From Blepharisma japonicum (Eukaryota; Ciliophora; Heterotrichea; Heterotrichida; Blepharismidae), in the NCBI GenBank assembly GCA_949751835.1, contig CATKHK010000124.1:1-64000 (forward strand): a stretch of DNA of 64,000 nucleotides. The letters are read 5' to 3'. The translations under genes and the position numbers were made by a program. Below the pieces are notes generated by a model, which was not told the DNA's origin, ran no database searches, and saw nothing but the letters and a program-made list of their open reading frames with translations. Shown one piece after another: positions 35,555 to 46,084 of this stretch. How positions within the stretch are numbered: position 1 is the stretch's first letter; every line of letters starts with the position of its first letter.

Positions 35555-36760
35555 ATGAAAATTCATAACCCTATGTCATCGAAGCCAAAGATAGGGAATA
35601 CAGTGATATACACCAGAAACCCAAGAGTAAGCTTGACCCCAAATCTTATCGAGAACAAATTGAAAACCCACAGAGAGTTTACTGGAAAAGATCTTACCAA
35701 TACTCTAGCCAAGATTGCTACAGATCGAAGTAATGAAAAAGTACCCTCAAGGCCCCTAAGCTCCAAAAAAGTGACTGAACCTCCTTATAACATCAACAAC
35801 ATTTTTGCCCAAGAAAATAATTATTTAAAGAAGGCCAGATCAAACTCTGCGAGACCTTCTATTGAATCCCCTACAAAAGAACTTAACGATCTTGTGGACG
35901 GCGATATCAACGACTATATTATTGGCCGTGCTCTAGGACAAGGGGCTTACGCTATTGTCAAGCAAGCTGTAGACAAACAAACCAAGATGCAAGTCGCTAT
36001 CAAATCTTATGACAAGTCAAAACTTACTCAGCCTCATCGGAGAAGGAACTTACGTAGAGAAATCCAAATAATGCAGAAACTAGACCATCCGCACATTGTA
36101 AAGCTTCACAAAGCTATCAAATCTGCCAGACATATTCATTTGATTCAAGAATATGTTGGTGGATGCTCATTGCATTCCTATGTGAAATCAAGGCTTGTCA
36201 GAAAACTCAATGAAGAAGAAGCTAAAAGGATTTTCAAACAATGCGTTTCTGCAATCAAATATTTGCACGAAATGGACATAAGCCATAGAGATATTAAATT
36301 GGAAAATATTTTACTTGACTCAAGTAATAATATTAAGCTGATAGATTTTGGATTTTCGTGCATCATGCAAAAAGATCAGCTTTCGAGATCTTTTTGTGGA
36401 ACTCCAAGCTATATGGCTCCAGAAATTGTTAAAAGAAAGGATTTTTTTGGGCCTCCTGCGGACATTTGGGCACTTGGAGTGATGCTTTATGTCATCTTGA
36501 CAGGAACTTTCCCATTCAGAGGCACAAGTGATAGAGATTTATTCAGAAAAATTGTGTTTGGAATCAGTGAGTTTCCTGACTCAATACCTGCAAGAGCAAA
36601 GATACTTTTGAAGAAAATGCTATCTTTGAATCCTGCAGCAAGGCCAAATATAAATGAAATTGCTGAAGATCAATGGCTGAAAGAAGCCAAGCAAGAAAAT
36701 CTAGACACCACGTTGAAGTATGTGAGTAAGCTTTGTAGGTCCCCGAGTGCTGAAAGGTAA
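35555..36760 (+). CDS. Ser/Thr protein kinase, CAMK/AMPK-like
   Basis: A 401-residue protein. Residues 1-118 are a basic, Ser-rich N-terminal region. The kinase domain spans about 121-375: glycine loop GRALGQGAYAIV, catalytic Lys150 (VAIK), HRDIKLEN (Asp246 region), DFG at 264-266, the activation-segment CGTPSYMAPE and DIWALGVMLYVILTG. All catalytic residues are present, so it should be active. The HRDIKLEN and GTPSYMAPEI patterns put it in the CAMKL/AMPK-MARK neighbourhood. It lacks obvious calmodulin-binding or UBA extensions; the tail after the kinase domain is short. Substrates are unknown. A short alternative start at Met7 is possible. It ends in TAA. Confidence 0.9.
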   Translation: MKIHNPMSSKPKIGNTVIYTRNPRVSLTPNLIENKLKTHREFTGKDLTNTLAKIATDRSNEKVPSRPLSSKKVTEPPYNINNIFAQENNYLKKARSNSARPSIESPTKELNDLVDGDINDYIIGRALGQGAYAIVKQAVDKQTKMQVAIKSYDKSKLTQPHRRRNLRREIQIMQKLDHPHIVKLHKAIKSARHIHLIQEYVGGCSLHSYVKSRLVRKLNEEEAKRIFKQCVSAIKYLHEMDISHRDIKLENILLDSSNNIKLIDFGFSCIMQKDQLSRSFCGTPSYMAPEIVKRKDFFGPPADIWALGVMLYVILTGTFPFRGTSDRDLFRKIVFGISEFPDSIPARAKILLKKMLSLNPAARPNINEIAEDQWLKEAKQENLDTTLKYVSKLCRSPSAER

Positions 36761-37318
36761 ATTCGTTATCATAATAAATATATTCTTTTTCTAACCCTAT
36801 CCAATAGCTCTGTGCGCCGGCTCAATCTTAAGAATATTGCTATTTCATCTTTTTTATTGACTTTTTTCAAGGCATGACTCAAAGTCTAATTAAATTTAAC
36901 TTACTCTAGCTATGCACAATTTAATTAAACGGTTTAGGGATAGCACTTATATTTGGTGTATAAGGCAATATGATAACCTGTCTTTTACAATTGCGATATT
37001 ATTATCAAGCCCTGGAATTAATTTCAACATATCTTTCTTGAAAGCACCTTTATTATTGAAAAGTGTTTAATGCTTCATGAATCTATAATATTCAATTATT
37101 TTGGTTAATTAATAAAATCATTTGGTCATCTACTCAAACATGCTTTCTACTAATTTATTAAATTTTTCATGTTCTTACTATTTGAATAAAACGATTTTGC
37201 TTTTACTTTTATTTAGCATAGAAATATTAGTTTAATTTTTTTCGAGCCAAAGATGATAACTGTAAATAGCTCATACATCAATATTTAATGTAATTCAAAA
37301 TAAATTAGAATAATTACC
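36761..37318. other. AT-rich intergenic region
   Basis: No gene, RNA gene or repeat is recognised between the kinase and kinesin genes on the same strand. Confidence 0.55.
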
Positions 37319-40111
37319 ATGTTGGCCAAAAGGCAGCAGACAATGAGAGAAGCAAGCAACATCAAGGTCGTTTGCCGTTTTAGACCATTAATTGACATAG
37401 AACTTCAACTCCCAGAGAACAAAGCAGAGCATTACTCTTTTCCAGACGATTCGACAGTTAGTGTGGCACATAGCAATAGCAATCCTGATAATTTTATATA
37501 TGACAAAGTTTTCCCTCCAAACACTGAACAAGTTGATATTTTTGAATGTGTAGGAAAACCTATCATTGAAGATATTTTAGCTGGATACAATGGAACTGTT
37601 TTTGCATATGGCCAAACAGGTTCTGGCAAATCCTACACTATGATGGGTCTGGATATTTATGATGATCTAACAAGAGGAATCATCCCTAGAGCCATTAGCT
37701 TGATTTTTGATTACTTGTCAAATGCTAAGGATGAGGCAGAATACACCTTAAAGTGCTCAATGCTTGAAATTTATAAAGAAACTCTGAAAGATTTATTGGG
37801 AAATAACACAGATTTGAAAATAAAAGAGGATCCGAGAAGAGGGATTTACGTTCAAGGACTAACTGAGATGTATGTGGTTTGTGAAGAAGAAATGATTGAA
37901 GTTTTATCATTAGGAGAGAGCAATAGAACTGTAGCCTCAACAAAAATGAATCAAGTGAGCTCAAGGAGTCATCAGCTTTTTATGCTTGAGGTCAATCAAA
38001 AATTTCCCAATGACACAGAGAAAAGGGGAATTCTGAACTTAGTTGACTTAGCAGGCTGTGAGAAAATCAACCAAACAGGAGTGACTGGGAATAAGCTCGA
38101 AGAGGCCAAAAAAATCAACTTGTCTCTCAGCGCTTTGGGGAATGTAATTCATGCTTTAACTGCCAATCAAGAGCATATTCCTTACAGAGATTCAAAATTA
38201 ACTAGACTTTTGCAAGAATCTTTAGGAGGTAACTATAAAACGACTCTTATAGTGAATTGTTCTCCTCATCCAAGAAACTTAGAAGACACATTAAATACTC
38301 TCAAGTTCGCCCAACGTGCAAAGACTATCAAAAATAAAGTCAAGCTTAACATAAAAAGATCTCCTGAAGCCTACATGAAAATGATTGCAAAATTAAAGAA
38401 AAAATTAGCTGATGCCAAAGATGAAATAAAAAGACTAAAAAAACAGTTAAAAGAAAGCTCTCCTACTATACCTCAGCAAAATTCTCCATCTTTGCCAACA
38501 GAAGAAGACCAGAAATCAGAAGACTTCAAAAGTACTGAAGATATTGGAGTCTCATTTGCTATTGATAAACGAAGGATTTCTTTATTGGATGATTTCGGGC
38601 AAAATGATCAAATTATTGAAGAGCTTAACTCTTTAAAGCAGGATAAAGAAAATCTTGAAACTAAGGTAAGCGAGCTTGAAGATGAGCTAAGTCGAGAACA
38701 AAGAAAAAGAATAAAAGCTGAGACATCTTCTTCAGAGTCCTTTGAGTGCTACAAAAAATTACTGATTATGAAGCAAACTGACGAAAATGCTTACAAAGCT
38801 ATTGTAGAAGAAAATAGGAGCCTGAAATCACAGATTGAAATGCTGAAATCCCACTTAAACCAAGCCAATAATAGGTTTAGCGATAGCTTGTCAAAAATAA
38901 GGGCAGGAGAAACAGTTAGTGAGTGAGAGTTCATCGACGCAACTGTTGATGCTGCTTTGACAGGTGAATTTCCTATACAAACTGAAGAAACTTCTCTTCT
39001 GATGACAAAGATTAATGAAGTAGAAATTGATATGCCATTAAACATTTCTGTGCTGAAAACTCAAGATCTATATTCCCAAGAACTATGCACAGTCCTCGAA
39101 GACAACTCAGATATCAGCTCAGAAGTTGTTGCATTCCAGCTGAAAAAGCAAGTTATTCAATCAGGACTTATCAACTGTGAGCTCATAAGGAGAATTTACG
39201 ATCTGCAATGGAAATATAATTTATTAAAAGAAAAATTTAACTTGAAAAATAAGCTTTCAAAGTTTCAAGAAAACAAAATTGGAGCCCTTGAGCAGCTCGT
39301 AGATCATCTGCATAATTCATTTAACAAAATCATAAATCTTATGAATAAGCTTGAAAACGAACACTGGGGCAAAGAAAAATTGTCAGATCCAACTCCAAGA
39401 GGGAAGTTTATTAGAGGTATAAGGCCAACTATTTTATTTGACAAGCAACCAGATATAAGAAGGTCAAATCGAATGAACACTGCATTAAATTATAAGCTGT
39501 TTTCTCCATCTCCTAGATTTGATGATATAACACCTAGATTTGCAGGGCTAAAAGCTTCTTTTGGAGATCACGGAGACCAAAATGACCCTTACAAGGTCAG
39601 AAGTCTTGAAACAAATTTAGAAGTGCAGACTCTGTTCAATCAGCAAATAAAAAATGGCTACGAAATTGCCAAATCAGAAAGCGCGACCTTTAAGCTATTA
39701 CTAGAGACTTATCAGCATGAAAATTTGGAAGTTTACTTGAAAGAAAAAGATAGGTGGAAAGAATATGTTGAGTCTTTTAAAAATTCTTGTGAGAAAGAAT
39801 TGGCCAGAAAACAGTTTGAAATTAATGAGCTGCATGAGGTGCTGGGAAGGTGGATTAACATGTATTTGGACTTACAAGAAAAATCTGGGATTCCGAGATC
39901 ACAAGACGAGACTGATTCTCCAGGCTTGAAGAGATCTCTAACAAAAGAATATTATTCCAAAATAGAAGACTTAGTAAAGCAAACAAAAACAGTGGCTAGG
40001 CCTATTAAAATTTCATTAAAGGGATCACCCTTCCACATAAGATTTAGAAAACCGAGCTCCCTTTCTGTTTTCTCACAAAGTGGAGATAAAAGTCCTCCTG
40101 TAGATGATTAG
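37319..40111 (+). CDS. kinesin motor protein, kinesin-1-like
   Basis: A 930-residue protein with one in-frame TGA at about residue 536. The N-terminal motor domain (about 14-345) begins NIKVVCRFRPL and has the P-loop GQTGSGKS (98-105), switch I SSRSHQLF (214 onward), switch II DLAGCEK (about 243-249) and the HIPYRDSKLTRLLQESLGG helix. The motor is followed by the NTLKFAQRAKTIKNKVKLN neck region and long coiled coil. An N-terminal motor means plus-end-directed transport along microtubules. The NIKVVCRFRPL opening is the conventional kinesin (kinesin-1) pattern. The tail is not recognisably a kinesin-1 cargo domain, so the exact subfamily is open. It ends in TAG. Confidence 0.93.
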
Positions 40112-40227
40112 ATATATGAGTTTAATAAACATTTAATTTTTTACCCAAACTGATAATTTATTTATACAAATAATTGCTATTCGAAATATAAATTGAATAT
40201 TGTTTAAAAACAAGGCTTGATTATTTA

Positions 40228-40521
40228 TTACTTTTTGACTGAGAAAGAATGATATTTCAATTGAGAAATGTCTGCTTCATTTGTTATTCTGAGATCATCA
40301 ATTCTTGATTTTGGAGACCCAACATTTCTCAACCAATGTTTAAATTCTTCTATTTTAACAGATGGACCTTCAGCTTCTCCAATGACAGTTCCTTGTGCTG
40401 TATTTTGGACCCATCCAGTAAGTCCTAGCTGTTTTGCCTGCTTTTCAGTGTACTTTCTGAAAAAGACGCCCTGAACATGCCCAAATACCTCGTAGCGAAT
40501 ATGCTTTTTTAAAGCTTCCAT
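40228..40521 (-). CDS. acylphosphatase
   Basis: A 97-residue single-domain protein, the family's normal size. It hydrolyses acyl-phosphate bonds such as in acetyl phosphate or 1,3-bisphosphoglycerate. The signature FGHVQGVFFRKYTEKQA carries the catalytic Arg (Arg22), and GWVQNTAQGTVIGEAEG carries the catalytic Asn (Asn40) and the second family signature. It is cytosolic by default, with no signal peptide. It converges on the kinesin gene. A 16-nt GT-AG segment overlaps its stop but I do not think it is spliced. It ends in TAA. Confidence 0.93.
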   Translation of the reverse strand: MEALKKHIRYEVFGHVQGVFFRKYTEKQAKQLGLTGWVQNTAQGTVIGEAEGPSVKIEEFKHWLRNVGSPKSRIDDLRITNEADISQLKYHSFSVKK

Positions 40522-40792
40522 AATGAATATAAATCTTCTTCAAAACAAATTAAGTCTTAAAAGCTTAGTGAATGCGAAATGTTTTAATTCAAATTAAAAA
40601 TACCTTGAATGAAGCAGCAATTATTTTTTAAGCATTGCATAAGCAATCCAGAAAAAATTGCTGCTTTTAGCTACTAGAACTCTAAATAATTCGCAATTAA
40701 ACATTTAATTAATCCTATTTGTTTGTAAGCTCAATAGTAGCCTTATTTATAAAGTATAAAATCATTTAACATATAAATTCAAACTCCATATC

Positions 40793-43660
40793 ATGGAGAA
40801 TAGCCAGAAGCAAGATACTGTAAGGGACCTTAAAAATTACTTATTCAAACTAAAAAACTTTATCCATCGGCTGGAATCTGGCTCAGAAAATCTGAATCTC
40901 AAAGAGATTATTTCAACTGATTCTTCAGGAAAGGAAAGTATAATAGCAATTGAATCTTTGCTAAGCAAGTTGCAAACTCAAGGTCCAAGCTCAAATAAAT
41001 CGCTCGCGATGTATAAATTGGAAATAAAAAATCATGAGATGGAACTTGAAAAGCAAATAACTGAAAATCAGCAGCAAATTCAACTTCTAAGAAGAGATTA
41101 CGAGCGTCGAATCAGTGAGTACGAAATTAAACTTCAACACAGCGGTAGTTCATTATCAATTCCTTCTTCAATAGAGTTGCTGCAATTTCGCCAAAATTCT
41201 GAAATAATTTCTAATGACGATAAGGCTGAACTTTTCAGGGCAAGAACCCATGAAGTTGCAAATAAATATAACCAGAATTTTGAAAAAGAAACACCTAGAT
41301 GGCTTGATGAGGACCGACTTTTTAGCTTGAGGTCTCACGATTCAAAGTTCAACGATTTGAAAGAAATTTTAAATTTGACACAAGCAAGGCTGCAATCGGT
41401 TCTAAAAGAAAAAGAAAGTCTTCAAAACTTGGCGGATCACACCAAATCAAGGCTTTCAAAGGTTGAAGAGGAAAACTCTTTGATCTCAAAAAAATACGAA
41501 GAAGCCCAGCAACAAATCTGTGATCTTCAACTACAAAGTAATAAGACTGAAGATCAATATGAACAGCTAAATAGCGAGTTTTCTCAATTCAAAGAACGAT
41601 CTCAAGCTCAGGAGGCAAAATTGGAAGATCAGATTAAAAAGAAATCAGTGCAGATAGAGAAAGTTCTATTGAAAATGCAACAATTAAATCAAAGATTTTT
41701 GCATACTAAGCAGGAACTGGATGCTAAACAGCAAGAAATTTCTGTAAAAGTCAAACTTTTTGAAAAAGAAAAGGAATTAAGAGAACAAACCGCAGATGCT
41801 CTATCCAAAAATGACAAGCATATTTCAATTTTAAAAGAAACAGTAGACAACCTTTTGTTGAAATTAAAAGAAACTCAAGAAGAAGCAGACCGTGCTCAAA
41901 AGCAGCTCTTTCAAAAGCTAACCTCTGAGCATAATAATGAAATAAACTCTTTAAAAATAGAGCATTCTGCAGCTATAAAGCAGTGCCAAACAGAGTACGA
42001 AGAGCAAATAAGTGACCTAAAGAAAAATCACGCTGAAAAAGAAAAAATTCTTGAGGCTCATTTTCAGCAAAGGTATAGTGAAAATAGAAAATGATACGTT
42101 GACAGAATTTTAGAAAAAAATGAGCATCTTAGCAAGCAAGAAGGGCTCTTTTATGCTCAGAAATCAGCATTTCAAAACGAAATCAATGTCTTATCTCAGC
42201 AAAACGACCAAGTAAAGCTCGAAATTGAAGCTCTAAGAAGAGAAATGGAACTAAAAAAGAGAGAAACAGAAATCGCAGAAAACAAAGCTGGAGAAATACA
42301 AAATAAGCTTGATACTTCTACAATTAAAGAAAAAGTTATTCAGGTTCAGTCAAAAACTACATTCAAGTTGCTAAATGAACAAATTGCAATGCTTGAAAGT
42401 GAAATGGGTGATCGAATTAGACATGAAATAACAAAAGTTCTGCTGGTTCAGAAAGCAAAGAGAAAGCAATTAAAGAAAACTTGTGAAAGAAAGATGAATG
42501 AAACCCAGAATTATTATGAAAATGAAATCAAGAAAGTAAGGGATATGGTTTCAGCAGAAAAACAAGTCCTTATTGACATTATTGGTGAAAAAGAAAAGCA
42601 ACATTTGCTAAGTGAACTCCAGAATGAAAAAATAGTCCAGAGTGTATTACAAGATGTCGAAATAAGAAACTCCAGAGTTATCGAAGAGAAAAACCAAATC
42701 TTAATCAATAAGAAATTAGCGTTTAAAAAAAAGAAGAAGGACCTTAACGAGCTCTTTCAAAAAGAGATTGAAAACTTAAAGATACTTTCCATGAATGAAA
42801 CTGAAAGACTTCTCAGAGAGCAGGAAATGAGCTATAAAGATGAAATCAAGAGATTGAAAGAACATTATAAGCAAGAAATAGCTAATAAAGAAGTCCATTT
42901 CAGCCATGGCGAAACAATATTAAAAGCACTCTATGAAAAGCAAATTAAAGATTTGAAGGCTTTGGTAGAATCCTTAAAATTTGACATTTCTGAGGCAAAG
43001 CGCTGCAATCTTGAAAATGAAATGACGCTAAGAAGCGAAATTCAGAGGCTCCAAGAAAATTTTGAGACCGAAGTTCAAAATAGCCTCAAACTTAAAGAGA
43101 AAATTAAATTGCTAGAAAATGAACTAGAGCAAATAGTAGAAAGTTATGAAAGTGCAAAACAAATAGCTGAGAGCAAAGAGCTGGATACCAAAGAAGAGTT
43201 TAAGTCTGAATACAATATTGAGATCGTTCTTACAGAGCAGCTTCATGAAAAAGAAATTATTATTAACAAGCTAGAACAAAAAATTCACCAACTTGAAGGA
43301 GAAATATCGAAACTGAAAGAAAGTTTTCAGCCAAAAACCGAAAAACCGCCAGGATCATTTACAATAATAAATGAGAAGCTCAGAGAGAAAATAATAGTTG
43401 CAGAAGAGACATCTCAGCTTAAGAAAGAAATTGTCTCTAAAGATGAGGAAATAAAAACACTTGAGAAAAGCCTTGAAGAATGCAAGAGAAAGATACGAAA
43501 TAATGAAAATGACTTAAAATTTTTATTTGAAAGTAAAAGCCCATCAAATATTTCAACAAATAAGTCTAAAATGAGTCTATCACCCATAAAAGCGCATACC
43601 CCAAGAGGAATCCGATCTCGAAAAATTATTAAGAGAACCTTATCTCCTGATAAATCGTAA
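40793..43660 (+). CDS. long coiled-coil protein of unknown function
   Basis: A 955-residue protein with one in-frame TGA (NRK-W-YVDRI). After a short N-terminal helical region (TVRDLKNYLFKLKNFIHRLE), almost everything from residue about 80 to 920 is heptad-repeat coiled coil, very rich in Glu, Lys and Gln. The C-terminus turns basic and Ser/Pro-rich (MSLSPIKAHTPRGIRSRK, IIKRTLSPDKS), with SP/TP sites. No head domain or enzyme is visible. Proteins of this build in ciliates are often centrosomal, basal-body or cortical fibres; that is inference. It ends in TAA and is followed by a tubulin-modifying enzyme gene on the same strand. Confidence 0.85.
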
Positions 43661-43801
43661 ACATGGCCGAATAAATTAATTTTTGCATAATAGTTTAATT
43701 TTTAAACGAACAAGCAATATCTAAGTGCTCATTTTCACTGAATTAATTCACCATTTGTATAAAAACTGCAAAATATCTCTAATTAATTTGATTCCAAAAT
43801 T

Positions 43802-45808
43802 ATGATTGGCAGCAAAGAAGAACTAGCTTCTTGGGAAGAAGAAACAAGAGCATGTCCTGAATCAGACCAAGAAGAGGAAATTAAAGACTCACTTCCTCCA
43901 ATAAAATCCAAGCTAAAAACTAAGAGAAAGGTTGTTGTGAACGTTTCCTGTACAAAATACGATGTTGTTAAAAGAGTAGCGAAAGAGTTTTTTCAATGAA
44001 GGCTTGACTTCAAAGACGATAATCTTAACTGAGACCTCTTCTGAACTGACGGAGCAGTCCAGCCAGAAAAACTCTTACAAATGAAGCCTTACCAAAAAAT
44101 CAATCACTTTCCTGGAATGTATTCTTTAGCAAGAAAGAACTTTTTAGGGAAGAATCTCAATAAAATGAGGAAACTTTACCCTGAAGATTATAATTTTTAT
44201 CCTAAAACTTGGCTTATCCCTTCAGAACTCTCAGATCTAAGAAACCAAAGCCTTATCTCTAAAAATAAAGTTTACATCGTAAAGCCAGAAGCAAGTTGCC
44301 AAGGAAGAGGAATTTTCCTGACCAAAAATTTGGATGTTTTTGAACAAGATGACCGATATGTTGTGCAAGAATATCTGAAGCATCCATTTTTAATTGAAGG
44401 ATTAAAATTTGACTTGAGACTTTATGTCTTGGTTGCAGGCTGCGATCCTCTTAGAATATATCTGCATAAAGAAGGACTTGCAAGGTTTGCTACAGAATCA
44501 TATGTGAAACCTTCTGGCCAGAATTTAGCTAAACAGTGCATGCATTTAACTAACTATGCAATTAACAAGAATAGTGAAAATTTTGTATTCAATGAAGACC
44601 CTGCAAATGATGATATTGGACATAAGCGAAGTTTGACAGCAACGATGAAGCTGCTTGAAGAGATGGGCCATAACACAACGAAATTGTGGGAAGATATCAA
44701 AGGAATTATTATAAAAACGCTTTGCTCAGTTCAGCCATTCCTTTCCCACACTTATCGAGCATGCCAACCGGACGATCCTTTTAATGGCATGTGTTTTGAA
44801 ATATTGGGATTTGATATAATTTTAGATAAAAAATTGAAGCCATGGCTTCTAGAAGTCAACCATTCTCCTTCGTTTACAACAGATTCTCCATTGGACTGGA
44901 AAATAAAATTTCAAGTCATAAGTGAAGCAATGACACTTTTAAATATCAATACCGACAATAAAAAAGCATATCTCTCGAAACAAAGGCAAGACATCTTAAA
45001 AAGAGCGTTAGGGAAAAAGAACGCTGACTTTAAAGACCAGAAAAAAGAAGAAATACTGAGAGCACAATCCAAACGAGACAGGTGAGAAAAATCACACCTT
45101 GGAAGTTTCCAACAAATTTACCCTGATCATAAAGAAAAAGATTACGAAAAGTTTATTGAATCTGCAAGAAATATTTGAGTAGAGTCAACTGGGAGGAAAA
45201 CAGCACTTAAAAAAGAAGAAGACAGGCCGCTAACAGGGGAAAACGTAATTAAAAAAGCAGTAAAAATAACCCCAAAAGTAAAATCTGCGAATAGAAGCTC
45301 CTCAGTTGCATATTCTCCGGTTGGAAATAATGACGAGCGAAGTGCTCCAACTCCTAATGTTTTTGAAAGACTTTCACAAATTCCTAAAAAAGAATATGTA
45401 ATGACAACCCAAGCTGCTCCTGACCCTTGCTTCAAATTAGAACAGTCAACATTTGAATTTACTCCTAAGCCTCCAACGCCTACTATTGACTTAGCTCTTT
45501 ATTTAGAGAAAACAAATCTAATGAAACTAAAATATAAGAAAAGACACGAGTCTCCCCGCAATGCTAGACTAGACGACATTTTAAAGGAAAAAAGAATCAT
45601 CGAAAATATGAAACGAACACTTGGATTTCAGGAACAGCCAATGCAAATTAAATCTGTTATTGCTGCAGACTTACTGGATGAAGACTTTTTATTCTCGTAA
45701 TTTTTATATAGCGAAGGGAGATTTTTGATGCCCAAAATTGGCAGTCTTTCTCCTTCAATCTACCGAAAAAGACAAAGCACCATTAAGACAAGCAGTAATT
45801 GAATGTAA
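43802..45808 (+). CDS. tubulin polyglutamylase, TTLL6/TTLL13-like
   Basis: A 663-residue protein with one 15-nt intron near the 3' end and several in-frame TGA. The tubulin-tyrosine-ligase-like domain spans about 45-370. Matches to TTLL6/13 include VNVSCTKYDVVKRVAKEF, NWDLFWTDG (both Trp from TGA), PYQKINHFPGM, VKPEASCQGRGIFL (ATP-grasp), GLKFDLRLYVLVAGCDPLRI, CMHLTNYAINKNS and LLEVNHSPSF. These enzymes add glutamate side chains to tubulin in cilia. The C-terminal third is basic and probably binds microtubules. The intron at 45697-45711 hides a final exon ending RKRQSTIKTSSNWM. Ignoring it would truncate the protein by 31 residues. Activity as an elongating polyglutamylase is inferred from the subfamily. 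Confidence 0.92.
45697..45711 (+). other. 15-nt intron
   Basis: GTAATTTTTATATAG, phase 2, in the TTLL gene. Retention would read TCG-TAA. Removal continues the frame for 31 further residues to TAA at 45806-45808, including one TGA Trp codon. Confidence 0.82.
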
Positions 45809-46084
45809 ATATGCAATAAGCCTACAAACCGTCATTAATTAATATAATGCCATTTACTAGCGCAAAGACAATAAGAATAATTAGTTAATAAAATCATAAA
45901 GACTTCTATTTTTGATAGAAATACTAGTAAACCTTCTTTACTATTCAGTTTTGCTGCATATATTAGTCTATAAGTATAAATTAAGTTTTCAATGGCTAAT
46001 AAGAATATTGTTTGAGCCATTCTGATATCATCTTATAAACGACATTTCTTTGATAGATTTTTAAGGATCTAAAATAATATAAAG

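Noticed and set aside
40216-40231. 16-nt GT-AG segment spanning the acylphosphatase stop (minus strand)
   Set aside because: It ends AAG instead of TAG, and splicing would add an AT-rich tail to a protein that already ends at the family's normal place.
45835-46020. 61-codon minus-strand frame
   Set aside because: AT-biased translation, no domain, located in the short spacer before the helicase gene; likely chance.
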